From Chloroflexota bacterium (GTDB lineage Bacteria; Chloroflexota; Anaerolineae; Aggregatilineales; J027): a DNA stretch of 64,000 nt. The stretch is from assembly GCA_016234595.1 (NCBI GenBank), contig JACRBG010000002.1:310001-374000 (forward strand). The letters run 5' to 3'. The notes under the pieces were generated by a model. That model did no database searches. It was not told where the DNA came from and saw only the letters and a program-made list of their open reading frames with translations. The position numbers and the translations under genes are program-made. Of this stretch, positions 16,836 to 28,846 are shown one piece after another. Every line of letters starts with the position of its first letter. Position 1 is the stretch's first letter.

Positions 16836-17711
16836 ATGAAACCCGCCCCCCCCATCGCCCCAGATGTGACCTATCCCAAACTTGCGGTCTACCATGACCC
16901 AATTACGCCTATCGAACCACTACCTACCCCTGCGCCCGTGACTCCGGCCATTGAGGTCGTTAATCTCAGTGTACGCTATGGTCAGGCGTCTGGATGTGAG
17001 AGTATCACGTTTAGTGCTCTCCCCGGTGAACGTATCGCCGTGATTGGCCCAAATGGGGCTGGTAAATCCACTATGTTTAAAGCGGTGGTGGGCCTTCTCC
17101 CAATGTCTTCAGGCACGGTCTCGGTCAGTGGGGAGCCTTGCGCCGCCAGTCATGATTTGGTCAGTTATGTCCCCCAACACGAATCAGTGGATTGGAACTT
17201 CCCAGCCAATGTATGGGATGTGGTCATGATGTCTCGCACCCGCCACATCGGTTATTTTCGCACTCCTCGTAAGCCTGACCGTCAGGCTGTACGCGAAGCT
17301 CTCGAAAAAGTCGAAATGTGGCCGCTGCGCCATCGCCAAATTGGTCAGCTATCGGGTGGACAGCGCCGACGGGTATTTATTGCGCGTGCCCTTGCCCAAA
17401 AAGCTTCGGTACTGCTGATGGACGAACCCTTTGCCGGGGTTGATGCTGCTGCTGAAGCCGAAATCATGAGTGTTTTGGATACCCTACGCAAATTAAATGT
17501 GACGCTGATTGTCTCCACGCACAATCTGGGTCAAGCCGCCCATCATTATGACAAAGTGCTGATGATTAACCGCCAACAAATCGCTTTTGGCCCTGTTGCT
17601 GAGGTCTTCAACGCCCAAAACCTTAGCCAAACCTTTGGCGGTTTTTTGACGGTGTGGCAAGACCAATCCCCTTATACTGTAATTGCCGACGACTCGTGTC
17701 ACGAATGTTGA
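16836..17711 (+). CDS. ABC transporter ATPase, zinc/manganese (ZnuC/MntB) type
   Basis: The 291-residue ATPase drives metal uptake with the permease encoded four bases downstream. Walker A is GPNGAGKST, the signature LSGGQRRRVFIARAL, Walker B VLLMDEP and the switch is STHNLG. YVPQHESVDWNFP matches the Q-loop region of ZnuC/MntB proteins. An unusual proline-rich extension of about 38 residues precedes the ABC domain. The C-terminus ends in DDSCHEC, with two Cys and one His that could touch metal. No substrate-binding protein gene is adjacent. Which metal is carried cannot be told. Confidence 0.85.
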   Translation: MKPAPPIAPDVTYPKLAVYHDPITPIEPLPTPAPVTPAIEVVNLSVRYGQASGCESITFSALPGERIAVIGPNGAGKSTMFKAVVGLLPMSSGTVSVSGEPCAASHDLVSYVPQHESVDWNFPANVWDVVMMSRTRHIGYFRTPRKPDRQAVREALEKVEMWPLRHRQIGQLSGGQRRRVFIARALAQKASVLLMDEPFAGVDAAAEAEIMSVLDTLRKLNVTLIVSTHNLGQAAHHYDKVLMINRQQIAFGPVAEVFNAQNLSQTFGGFLTVWQDQSPYTVIADDSCHEC

Positions 17712-17715
17712 ATCT

Positions 17716-18696
17716 ATGGAACTCATCAACGTACTAGCGGCCTTATCCCTTTGGGAATTGATTCAGCGCGGGTGGGATGTTTTGCTGCGCGATTATCATT
17801 GGTTTATCACTAAACCTCTTGATATTGACTTGCTCCAACGTTCGCTTGAAGCCGCGATTTTAGTTGGCATATTGTCCGGTGTGGTCGGCAGTTTGGTGGT
17901 CGTACGTGGCATGTCCTTTTTCGCCGACGCCCTCTCGCATAGCATCCTGCCCGGTGTGGCGATTATGTACCAACGCAGTCGTTCTGGGGATGTTCCGAAT
18001 GTGGCTGGAATGCGTGATGCCAATCCTTTGTTGTGGGGCGCATTAGGGGCAGGGCTTGTTAGTACGGTCTTGATTGGTTTTTTGACCCGTCATGAACGCC
18101 TCCGCAGCGATACGGCGATTGGCATTGTCTTTGCTGGCATGTTTGCCTTAGGCATTGCGATGGTGTCGAGGGTGGAAAGTTACGCCGGGGATTTGACCCA
18201 CATTCTGTTTGGGCAGATTTTAGGTGTTGGCCCACAAGATTTGAACATTATCATCGGGTTTAGCGTGGTCGTGCTACTCATTGTGGTCGTGTTCTACAAA
18301 GAATTTATGCTGATTTCCTTTGACCCTCTCCTTGCCAAAACTTTGCATCTGCCTACCGAGTTTTTCCGTTATTTGCTGCTATTGCTCATTGCCACCACCA
18401 TTGTCGTTTCGCTGCAAATTGTGGGTATCTCGTTGATGCTGGCCCTATTGGTTACACCCGCTGCGACGGCTTCACTCATTACCCATCGTCTACATTGGAT
18501 GATGCTACTTGCTTCGTTGATTGGGTCAGCGTGCAGCATCATCGGATTTTATGCCAGTTATCATTTTGATGTGGCGACAGGGCCAGCAATTGTTTTGGCA
18601 GCAACGGCCATCTTTGGATTTGTGTTCATGGAGCAGGCGATTCAGAATCAAATGCGACAAGGTATTTATCGCCTGCGTGAGGGGCGTACTGGCTAA
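17716..18696 (+). CDS. ABC transporter permease, zinc/manganese (ZnuB/MntB) type
   Basis: The 326-residue protein has about eight to nine hydrophobic segments and the family motif FFADALSHSILPGVAI, plus VGISLMLALLVTPAATA near helix 7. It forms the channel with the upstream ATPase. An inserted loop (YQRSRSGDVPNVAGMRDANP) widens the distance between two helices. ATG 17716 lies five bases after the ATPase stop; an earlier in-frame TTG would start inside that gene. Its stop overlaps the stop of the converging gene at 18693. Confidence 0.85.
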   Translation: MELINVLAALSLWELIQRGWDVLLRDYHWFITKPLDIDLLQRSLEAAILVGILSGVVGSLVVVRGMSFFADALSHSILPGVAIMYQRSRSGDVPNVAGMRDANPLLWGALGAGLVSTVLIGFLTRHERLRSDTAIGIVFAGMFALGIAMVSRVESYAGDLTHILFGQILGVGPQDLNIIIGFSVVVLLIVVVFYKEFMLISFDPLLAKTLHLPTEFFRYLLLLLIATTIVVSLQIVGISLMLALLVTPAATASLITHRLHWMMLLASLIGSACSIIGFYASYHFDVATGPAIVLAATAIFGFVFMEQAIQNQMRQGIYRLREGRTG

Positions 18697-19775
18697 TCTT
18701 CTTCTTTATCCTTGCGGCGGAATTTCGGCACAAACATTTGCCCAATACCAAACCCCGGCTGCACGGTGCGGACATCGGCGGATCCGGTGTCATAATCCCA
18801 ATGATTCTTTTCCCGCCGCACTTCCCATTCCCCCATACCGTCCAAAATCCCGCTGGCATAGGTCGGCAGAATCATGTCGTCGCTGTCCACCAACATCTGT
18901 TTAATGTTTTCGAGCGTAGCGAGCACTTGGTCGAGATGTTGGCGCAGGCTGGCCCGATTGGGTTGAGTCATCATGGCAAGGTCTTGCGCGGTCAGATCAT
19001 GCAGGGGATGGACAGCCCCACCAAAACTAAAATTGGCGGCTCGTAAGAAATCGCTCTTGCTTGGCGAGCGCACAATCACACTCATCAGTGCCAACGCCAT
19101 CAATGCGGGCATTCCTTCGGTGATACCGGTCAGCGCATCGTGTTCGGCTGGATCCATAAAGCGCGGGGTCATGTTCAAAAAATCAGCTATGTCCGTCACA
19201 ACCTTCACTGCCTCACCGGGGACACTGGCATCTGGCGCGATAAGGATGTCGCTGTTGCGGAACAAAAATTCTTTGGCGGCGCTGACCGAATTATCCACAC
19301 TATAGAGTGCATCATACCCTACCAACGGCGTTGCCCCAACCAAATAGGCGGTTGGTTTGTCGTGCATATCTTTCGGGAAGAACCGCTTGGCAAGGCTAAC
19401 CCCCGGTTGTTTCAGCGGCGAGAGGTCAATGACCACCGCCCCCGGTTTCAGGCTTTTTCCTAAGTGTTCAAAGACCTCGTCATGTTGACCCATGGGCGTA
19501 TTCAAAAAAATCATATCCGCATCGCCTACGACTTGGGCATAATTTTTGTTGAAATTATCAATCGCGCCGCTTTGTTGAGCCAAGCGCATCACGTCATTGT
19601 CATTATCCCGCCCCAATATCGTAAATATGATGGGGCTATTGGGCCGATTACCATATTCATGCAGCGCCAACCCCAGCGAAGCAGTAACGCGATTTAACCC
19701 AAGCAAGGCCACTTTGACCTGCATGGCATCTTTTTTGTGCTGGCGGAGCGCGGTGTTACTAACCTGATTACTCAT
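18693..19775 (-). CDS. Prephenate dehydrogenase-like NAD(P)-binding protein
   Basis: The 360-residue protein has a Rossmann start (VKVALLGLNRVTASLGLAL, about 21-39), an acidic strand end and an all-helical second half, as in TyrA. The glycine motif is degenerate: GLNRVTASLG instead of GLGLIGGS. DMIFLNTPMGQ and GAVVIDLSPLKQP match the 'P and V-DV-S-K' region of prephenate/arogenate dehydrogenases, with S-P-L-K. HDALTGITEGMPALMALAL is the helical dimer segment. It is the last gene of the leftward run from polX. Substrate and cofactor are uncertain; it could be a non-tyrosine member. Confidence 0.6.
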   Translation of the reverse strand: MSNQVSNTALRQHKKDAMQVKVALLGLNRVTASLGLALHEYGNRPNSPIIFTILGRDNDNDVMRLAQQSGAIDNFNKNYAQVVGDADMIFLNTPMGQHDEVFEHLGKSLKPGAVVIDLSPLKQPGVSLAKRFFPKDMHDKPTAYLVGATPLVGYDALYSVDNSVSAAKEFLFRNSDILIAPDASVPGEAVKVVTDIADFLNMTPRFMDPAEHDALTGITEGMPALMALALMSVIVRSPSKSDFLRAANFSFGGAVHPLHDLTAQDLAMMTQPNRASLRQHLDQVLATLENIKQMLVDSDDMILPTYASGILDGMGEWEVRREKNHWDYDTGSADVRTVQPGFGIGQMFVPKFRRKDKEED

Positions 19776-19843
19776 CGTCGGGTACTCTTTCCAATCGTTG
19801 CAAATCCTATCTGCCTAGTATGCCCAATAGCGGCCTTTTAGGT

Positions 19844-20545
19844 TCAAATTAGGCCGTCTAACGCCCACTCAACAGCGGCCTGTGCGTGCAGCAGTGTGGT
19901 ATCAAAGGTGGGCAAGACACTGTGTTCGGGTTTAATCAATAACCCAATCTCAGTACACCCCAAAATCACCGCTTGTGCCCCTTGTGCGGCCAAATCCGCG
20001 ATGACTGCCTGATACCGCTCCCGCGATTCTGGCTTAATCACGCCCACTACCAATTCCTCAAAAATAATACGATGGACTTCATCGCGCTGGGACTGGCTTG
20101 GAATCAGGACGTTTAAGCCATATTTTTCACTCAGCCGCCCTTTATAAAAATCTTGCTCCATCGTATACCCTGTTGCCAAAAGTGCCACTGTCGAAAAACC
20201 CTGTGCTTGAATCGCTTCAGCCGTCGGGTCAACGATATGGAGTAGCGGAATCTGGACAGCCTGCTCGATTGCCTGTGCCATTTTGTGCATCGTATTCGAG
20301 CAGATGATGATGAACTCGGCATTCCCTCGCTTCAATTGCTGGGCTACCTCAATCAAGCGGCCCGTGATGGTTTCCCATTCCCCGCGTTGCATCAATGCCT
20401 CAATTTCCGCAAAATCAACCGAATACATGAGGCATTGCGCCGAATGCAGGCCACCCAACTTCGCGCGCACTACCTCATTGATAATGCGATAGTATTCAAC
20501 TGATGATTCCCAACTTAACCCGCCGATGAGCCCAATTGTTTTCAT
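19844..20545 (-). CDS. Aspartate/glutamate racemase family protein
   Basis: The 233-residue protein begins MKTIGLIGGLSWESS, a signature of RacX/YgeA-type amino acid racemases. Two catalytic cysteines are in place: IICSNTMHK at about residue 82 and ILGCTEIGLL at about 197. Such enzymes interconvert L- and D-amino acids without cofactor; YgeA-type members often have broad substrates. It lies 68 bases before the prephenate dehydrogenase-like gene and 14 bases after the HD gene. Which amino acid is used is not visible. Confidence 0.85.
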   Translation of the reverse strand: MKTIGLIGGLSWESSVEYYRIINEVVRAKLGGLHSAQCLMYSVDFAEIEALMQRGEWETITGRLIEVAQQLKRGNAEFIIICSNTMHKMAQAIEQAVQIPLLHIVDPTAEAIQAQGFSTVALLATGYTMEQDFYKGRLSEKYGLNVLIPSQSQRDEVHRIIFEELVVGVIKPESRERYQAVIADLAAQGAQAVILGCTEIGLLIKPEHSVLPTFDTTLLHAQAAVEWALDGLI

Positions 20546-20559
20546 AATGGGTGTTTTCC

Positions 20560-21084
20560 TTAGCTCACATCATCACTGGCTTGTAAGGCTATCAACAACT
20601 TCTCGAATTCATTTTGGGGAGGATGATCTAGGCGTGTTTGGTGTTGCCGAATCAACTCGACTGCCATCGCATCCCCTCCTGCCGCTGCAACCATTTCGGC
20701 ACCCCATGCCGGATGTTGGGCGCTCATCACAAACGGTTGCCGCCACCCTTGGGCTTCCCCGCTTGACCATGTTTCAAATTGGCGCGGTAGAAATTTTTTG
20801 ACCAGCACCGCCACAACACGTTCCACAATCGTAAATCGGGCACGGGTCTTACCTACATCATGCAGCAAGGCCGCTGTAATCAAGGCAGGATGGTCATGCC
20901 CCTGTTTTAATAGTTTATCGAGTACGCGCAAATGATGTTGCCGTTCACTGCGCCGTAGGGTCTGAAAAAGGCAAAATTCGGCTTCCGTAAGATAGCCCTT
21001 GGCTTTGTGCTCATCTAACGGCAGCACCCACGCAAAAGTCGCCTGTAGGGTTTGTCGGACACGCCCTACCACCATAGTACCCAA
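20560..21084 (-). CDS. HD-domain hydrolase
   Basis: The 174-residue protein has the HD superfamily pattern: QHHLRVLDKLL, ALLHDVGKTRA (metal-binding His-Asp), AQHPAWGAEMV and VELIRQHQTR. These metal phosphohydrolases act on nucleotides or signalling nucleotides; the short single-domain form here does not tell which. The first ATG (21084) lies 19 bases inside the end of the M50 gene, and a second ATG at 21075 is possible. The overlap implies coupled translation. Confidence 0.8.
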   Translation of the reverse strand: MGTMVVGRVRQTLQATFAWVLPLDEHKAKGYLTEAEFCLFQTLRRSERQHHLRVLDKLLKQGHDHPALITAALLHDVGKTRARFTIVERVVAVLVKKFLPRQFETWSSGEAQGWRQPFVMSAQHPAWGAEMVAAAGGDAMAVELIRQHQTRLDHPPQNEFEKLLIALQASDDVS

Positions 21085-21743
21085 TATGGAACTCCGGTGA
21101 ATTTCTCAAAAATATAACGAAGTGGCGGCCCTAAAATGGCCCAAATGAGATTGAACCGTTCGTTAATGATGCCAATGGAGAGGATCAGAATCAAAATTAA
21201 CATAGCCTGTTGTTCATAGCCTTGCAGCCGAACGGCCCGTTCACGTGGCAACAATCCTAGCATGACACGCCAGCCATCCAAAGGAAACAGCGGGACTAGA
21301 TTGAAAAAGAAGAGTACAAGGTTAAACAAAATTGCCACAAGCCAAACACGAAAGAAAAACCAACTCACAGAGTGGCTGACAATGTCGAAAAGCCCTGTAA
21401 ATTCCAAGATAAGCCGGATTGGAATGCTTAAAATTAGAGCGATAACCAGATTCATCAATGGCCCCGCCGCTGCCACAATCATTAGCCCGCGTTTTTCATT
21501 GGGATAAAAAGCGCGTGGATTGACTGGCACGGGTTTAGCCCACCCAAATCCAATAATCAGACCCATAATGAGGCCCATCGGTTCAATATGACTGCGTGGG
21601 TCAAGGGTGATACGCCGTTGAAATCGTGGCGTATCGTCCCCAAGCCGATTGGCTGTCCAAGCATGGGCAAATTCATGCAACGTAAAACCAATAAGAAGCC
21701 CTAGCGCGTGTCCAAGCAGGCTCCAAACTGTTAAATTACCCAA
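21066..21743 (-). CDS. M50-family (site-2-type) membrane metalloprotease
   Basis: The 225-residue protein has HEFAH at residues 23-27 (zinc ligands and catalytic Glu) within the first helix. NLVPLFPLDGWRV at about 146-158 supplies the third metal ligand Asp. Four to six hydrophobic segments fit the short S2P-like group that lacks PDZ domains. These proteases cut within membranes, but the target is unknown. The start is TTG 21743 after GGAAGG; the next ATG would remove the HEFAH motif, so the TTG is needed. Confidence 0.85.
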   Translation of the reverse strand: MGNLTVWSLLGHALGLLIGFTLHEFAHAWTANRLGDDTPRFQRRITLDPRSHIEPMGLIMGLIIGFGWAKPVPVNPRAFYPNEKRGLMIVAAAGPLMNLVIALILSIPIRLILEFTGLFDIVSHSVSWFFFRVWLVAILFNLVLFFFNLVPLFPLDGWRVMLGLLPRERAVRLQGYEQQAMLILILILSIGIINERFNLIWAILGPPLRYIFEKFTGVPYWVLWW

Positions 21744-21776
21744 GAATGTTGTCCTTCCACCCTAGACGATGGCTAA

Positions 21777-22979
21777 TTACCACACCCGACACACCAGCCC
21801 CTTTAAATATTCGCCTTCGGGGAACGTCAAAGCGATGGGGTGGTCTGGTGCGGCCCCTAAATGATGCAAAATTTGCGCCTCACGCTTAGAATCTTCCAAC
21901 GCCCCAAACACAATCTTTTGGAAAAGGTCGGGGTTAATCGCACTGGAGCATGAAAATGTCCACAGCCAGCCGCCGGGGTTCAACAATTGAAACGCCAGCA
22001 GATTAATATCTTTATACCCGCGTGCAGCCCGTTCTACTTGCTTGGCGCTTTGGGCAAATTTGGGCGGGTCGAGAATAATCACATCAAATTTCTGTCCCTG
22101 CTCCCGATATTGGCGCAGGACGGCAAACACATCACCCTCGACAAAATCAGCCTCATCTACTGCTAACCCGTTCAGCCGATAATTTTCGCGTGCAATCGCC
22201 AGCGCATCTTCCGAAGAATCAAGTGAAATGGCGCGACCAGCCCCGGCTTTACGTGCCGCTACGCTAAAACCACCTGTATAGCTAAACGTATTCAACACAG
22301 TGAGTTCAGCGCGATTGGACTGATGAGCAATCCATTCTCCCAGCATGGCGCGATTCACCTGTTGGTCGAGATAAAAACCGGTCTTGTGCCCCCGCTGGAT
22401 ATCAACCAAGAGACGTAGGCCATTTTCTTCAATTTCGAGGGTGTCTGGAGGTGTCTCACCCCACAGTACGCCTGTTCGTTCGTCGAGACCCTCGCGTTTC
22501 CGCACATCTACGTCACTGCGTTCATAGATGCCTTTGGGCTGGAATAACTCGACCAATAGCTCAGTAATCAAGGCTTTGCGCCGTTCAATGCCCAGCGTCA
22601 AGGCTTGTAACACTAACCATTCGCCATAGCGATCCACGACCAACCCGGGCAAAAAATCATTTTCGGCGTTGACCAATCGGCACGCTTTGTTAAGGTCGTG
22701 CGCAAAAGGGCGGCTTTCGATAGCTCGCGCTAGTCGCCCCCGCCAAAAATCGCGGTCAATCAATTCATCTTCGTTCCACGACAAGACCCGCACTTGAATT
22801 TGCGATTTACTGTTCCAATAGCCCCGCCCCAAAAATTGGTCATTGCCAGCCACCAGTTTTAGAACATCGCCGTCCTCTGGGTTGCCTTTGACGGTCTTAA
22901 TCGCCCCCGAAAAAATCCAAGGATGGCGGCGGCTGATGCTTTTTAGCACCCCTTCATTCAAAATCGCTTTAGCGCTCAT
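21777..22979 (-). CDS. RlmI-type 23S rRNA (cytosine) methyltransferase
   Basis: The 400-residue protein has an N-terminal PUA-like domain (AILNEGVLKSISRRHPWIFSGAI), a linker and a C-terminal SAM domain: LNTFSYTGGFSVAARKAGA, LDSSEDAL and DVIILDPPKFAQS, then a FSCSSAI strand with the likely catalytic cysteine. This is the layout of RlmI/YccW, which makes m5C1962 in 23S rRNA. Length equals that of the family. It begins 12 bases downstream of ligA in the same leftward run. The exact target base is inferred. Confidence 0.8.
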   Translation of the reverse strand: MSAKAILNEGVLKSISRRHPWIFSGAIKTVKGNPEDGDVLKLVAGNDQFLGRGYWNSKSQIQVRVLSWNEDELIDRDFWRGRLARAIESRPFAHDLNKACRLVNAENDFLPGLVVDRYGEWLVLQALTLGIERRKALITELLVELFQPKGIYERSDVDVRKREGLDERTGVLWGETPPDTLEIEENGLRLLVDIQRGHKTGFYLDQQVNRAMLGEWIAHQSNRAELTVLNTFSYTGGFSVAARKAGAGRAISLDSSEDALAIARENYRLNGLAVDEADFVEGDVFAVLRQYREQGQKFDVIILDPPKFAQSAKQVERAARGYKDINLLAFQLLNPGGWLWTFSCSSAINPDLFQKIVFGALEDSKREAQILHHLGAAPDHPIALTFPEGEYLKGLVCRVW

Positions 22980-22991
22980 TCGTACCTATTT

Positions 22992-25870
<2,879 letters not shown>

Positions 25871-25898
25871 GGTTCCTTACTTCTCTTTCATCCCTGCA

Positions 25899-27638
25899 TC
25901 ACTGACCGCGCGACCGCAGCCAATCCAATAGTTGACCAGTATCCCATGTATTGATGACATTTTCCGGCTGAATCCATCCCCGCCGTGCGGTTGCCACGCC
26001 ATAATGGGTCAGTTCCAAATTTGCGGCCTCATGGGCGTCGGTATTGATGGCGAGTTTAATCCCCAACTCTTGGGCACGGCGGGCATGACTATCATCCAAA
26101 TCTAAGCGATGTGGATTCGCATTAATTTCCAATACAGTGCCATGTTCACGCGCTGCTGCAAATACTGCATCCATATCCAAATCGGCGGGTTCGCGTTCGG
26201 GAATGAGTTGGCCGCGTGGATGCCCGATAATATCCACATGTGGGTTGCGGATGGCGTTAATCAAGCGCTGAGTAATTTCCTCGCGTGGTTGGCGCAGACT
26301 GGTATGGAGTGAAGCAATTACTACATCCAATTGGGCCAGCACCTCATCAGGATAATCGAGTGTGCCGTCCGATTTAATTTCCATTTCTGTGCCGTGCAGT
26401 ACCGTAAAATCCGACCCCATTTCGGCATCTACTTGGCGAATGGCCTGCTGCTGTTCCATCAATCGCTCAATGCTCAGGCCGTTGGCGATGCCCAAACTGC
26501 GCGAATGGTCGGTGATGACGATATGCTTTAGCCCCCGTTGGCGGGCGGCCTCGGCCATTTCTCGAATCGAAAGGCTGCCGTCGCTCCATGTCGTGTGCAT
26601 ATGCAAATCGCTGCGAATATCCCCCAGTGTAATCAAATGGGGCAAGTTCCCAGCCTGCGCTGCTTCGATTTCTCCCCGATCCTCACGCAGTTCTGGTGGG
26701 ACATAGGGTAAACCCAGCGTTGTATACACTTCTTCCTCGGTGGCGCACAACACAACTTCTTCGCCTGTCTCGACGTTGGAAAAAGCACTCTCATTTAAAC
26801 TAAGACCTTGTTTCAAGGCAATTTCGCGCAACCGAACATTATGATCCTTCGACCCCGTAAAATACGATAACGCTGTGCCATAGCGGGCCGCTGGCAATAC
26901 CCGCACATCTACTTGTAAACCTTGCAAGAGTTCCACTGAGCTTTTGGTTGGCCCATGCCCCAACACCCGCGCCACGTCTGACCGCGTGACAAAGGCTTGC
27001 ATAATTGGCGCAGCATCATCCGCCACAATCAAAATATCAACATCACCAATGGTCGGTTTATAGCGGCGCAGGCTTCCCGCAATATCGCCCCGTTGGGCCT
27101 GTGGCAGTTTCAATAAGTCATGCAGAATATTTTGGGCTAATGGCAGAGCTACCCCGATTGAAACGCGGTCAGTTCGGCGTTTTAGGGCTTCAATACCATC
27201 AATAATTTTCTGTTCGCTTTTGGCTCCCATACCACTCATGCCTCGTAACTTGCCTTCTCGTGCCGCTACTTCTAATTCGGCAAGGGTGACAATATTGAGC
27301 TCCTGCCAAAAGCGTTTGGCTTTTTTCGGCCCGACCCCATTCACACGCAGCATTTCTACCAAACTCAGCGGGATTTCAGCCGTAATGCGTTTATAAAAAT
27401 TCAGTTCCCCTGTTGTCAGGAGTTCTTCAATTTTTTCAGCTAAGGTCTCCCCAATATTGGGTAGTTCAGTCAGCTTCCCTTCGGCCTGAATTGCGCTCAA
27501 ATCACGCGGCAGGTCTCGAATGGTTTGTGCCCCGTCCCGATAGGCCACCACTCGAAAAACGCTTTCGCCTTTGATTTCGAGCAGGTCGGCAATATTTTCA
27601 AAAACTTCTGCGATGTCTCGGTTCGTTAGCCGTGCCAA
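25899..27638 (-). CDS. polX: Family X DNA polymerase PolX with PHP exonuclease domain
   Basis: The 579-residue protein has an N-terminal Pol beta-like 8-kDa and helix-hairpin-helix region (LPNIGETLAEKIEELL; LRVNGVGPKKAKRFW), a palm with AGSLRRYKPTIGDVDILI (metal-binding Asp pair) and a C-terminal PHP domain from about 340 (DLHMHTTWSDG, VITDHS, HGTEMEIK, ASLHTSLRQP, IGHPRG, NTDAH). This is the bacterial PolX layout, used in base-excision and gap repair, with the PHP domain giving 3'-5' exonuclease or AP-endonuclease action. It heads the eight-gene leftward run that contains ligA. Confidence 0.93.
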   Translation of the reverse strand: MARLTNRDIAEVFENIADLLEIKGESVFRVVAYRDGAQTIRDLPRDLSAIQAEGKLTELPNIGETLAEKIEELLTTGELNFYKRITAEIPLSLVEMLRVNGVGPKKAKRFWQELNIVTLAELEVAAREGKLRGMSGMGAKSEQKIIDGIEALKRRTDRVSIGVALPLAQNILHDLLKLPQAQRGDIAGSLRRYKPTIGDVDILIVADDAAPIMQAFVTRSDVARVLGHGPTKSSVELLQGLQVDVRVLPAARYGTALSYFTGSKDHNVRLREIALKQGLSLNESAFSNVETGEEVVLCATEEEVYTTLGLPYVPPELREDRGEIEAAQAGNLPHLITLGDIRSDLHMHTTWSDGSLSIREMAEAARQRGLKHIVITDHSRSLGIANGLSIERLMEQQQAIRQVDAEMGSDFTVLHGTEMEIKSDGTLDYPDEVLAQLDVVIASLHTSLRQPREEITQRLINAIRNPHVDIIGHPRGQLIPEREPADLDMDAVFAAAREHGTVLEINANPHRLDLDDSHARRAQELGIKLAINTDAHEAANLELTHYGVATARRGWIQPENVINTWDTGQLLDWLRSRGQ

Positions 27639-27950
27639 TGCACAATCCCCTATAGATGGATTTTCAAGTAAGTATAGCGCAAGCGAATGGTGGTCGCATA
27701 TCCCGCCATGTATTAACCCACATCCCTAGAACTATAGCACATTTATTCTGTTTTTTGAACCCGTATAGAAGACCGTATGAGATTGGTTATATTTGCGCTA
27801 AAATCATCCTAAAGGGACAATTTAAGGTAAAATAGTGGATGAATTTAGGTCTGATAGGTAAATTCATTTTTCAGACTAGTCGGATGACGTATTATTAGAA
27901 AAATTATCTCCATTACAATGATTATCTACATGGATTGAGTCGGGGGAATT
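27639..27950. other. Divergent intergenic region between polX and the FHA gene
   Basis: The 312-base stretch is AT-rich and should hold promoters in both directions. A TATACT on the minus strand (near 27675-27680) and a TAAAAT on the plus strand near 27827 are possible -10 boxes, but neither has a convincing -35. The most notable element is the interleaved inverted repeat at 27840-27876. No gene is visible in it. Confidence 0.4.
27840..27876 (+). promoter_or_regulatory. Interleaved inverted repeats in the leader of the FHA gene
   Basis: TGAATTTA (27840-27847) pairs with TAAATTCA (27859-27866), and GTCTGA (27849-27854) pairs with TCAGAC (27871-27876). The order of the four arms is that of an H-type pseudoknot, or of two mutually exclusive hairpins. 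AT-richness makes a chance origin possible. Confidence 0.3.
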
Positions 27951-28844
27951 ATGCAGAAATGCCCAACCTGCGGTCACATGAACCGCCCCGGTGTTGTTTT
28001 TTGTGAAAATTGCGGAACCAACCTCATTGCGGGGGCACGACCCCAATCTACTAAAGCCTTAGATAGTGAAAAACAAGGCCAAATTGAAATGTCGTTGGGG
28101 CGTTCCGTTTTTGATACAGGCGAACAAGGCGCAGCCACTTTTCCCGAAGGCGGCATTTTGCGGATGGAGATTGATGGTAGCCCCGACCCTATCATCCTGC
28201 GTTTTGAACATCATGAGATGATATTAGGTCGTCGTGATCCCGCTACCGGCGCATTACCCGATGTTGACCTAACCCCCTTTGCTGGCTATCGCATGGGGGT
28301 CAGCCGTCGTCATAGCCTCATTCGCCTAACTGATAAGCGTATTCTTGAAATTTTAGACCTAGGCAGTGCCAATGGAACAAATTTGAATGGCCGTCGTCTC
28401 GAGGCGCATCATCCCCAAACCTTGCATGATGGGGATCGCATAAAATTAGGGGAAATTACTCTGTTAGTGCGTTTCCAAAAATCGCCTGACGAGGGAGATA
28501 CTTCGCCTGTCAAATCAACCGAGCCAATTGATACCAATACTCCGGCCCAAACAGCCTTGCTGGGTATAACAGAAAATGCGGAACGACCATCATCGAAACC
28601 GCCTCAACCACCACTGGCTGGCACTGTTACTAAATCGCCCGCGACAAGCGAACCAGCCTCGCCTAAACCAACGACGGATGCTCCAGCACCCTCGGCCAGT
28701 CAACCTAACCCAGCCGTCAATCCCACTGTCGGTTCAACTGCCAGCCCTAAATCAGATGTCGCTTTGGATACACAAAGGGTAGATGACAAACCGCCATCCG
28801 ATGGATCAGAACCCCCTAAAACCCCTGAACCCCCCAAAGCATAA
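27951..28844 (+). CDS. Zinc-ribbon and FHA-domain protein
   Basis: The 297-residue protein opens with a double-CXXC zinc ribbon (CPTCGHMNRPGVVFCENCG, residues 4-22). An FHA domain lies at about 80-180, with LGRRDP, SRRHSLI and DLGSANGTNLNGRRL, the conserved phosphothreonine-binding loops. The last 110 residues are Pro/Thr/Ser-rich and disordered-looking. FHA domains read phosphothreonine marks set by Ser/Thr kinases; no kinase is in the window. The stop lies two bases before the converging methyltransferase gene's stop. Confidence 0.85.
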   Translation: MQKCPTCGHMNRPGVVFCENCGTNLIAGARPQSTKALDSEKQGQIEMSLGRSVFDTGEQGAATFPEGGILRMEIDGSPDPIILRFEHHEMILGRRDPATGALPDVDLTPFAGYRMGVSRRHSLIRLTDKRILEILDLGSANGTNLNGRRLEAHHPQTLHDGDRIKLGEITLLVRFQKSPDEGDTSPVKSTEPIDTNTPAQTALLGITENAERPSSKPPQPPLAGTVTKSPATSEPASPKPTTDAPAPSASQPNPAVNPTVGSTASPKSDVALDTQRVDDKPPSDGSEPPKTPEPPKA

Positions 28845-28846
28845 TA

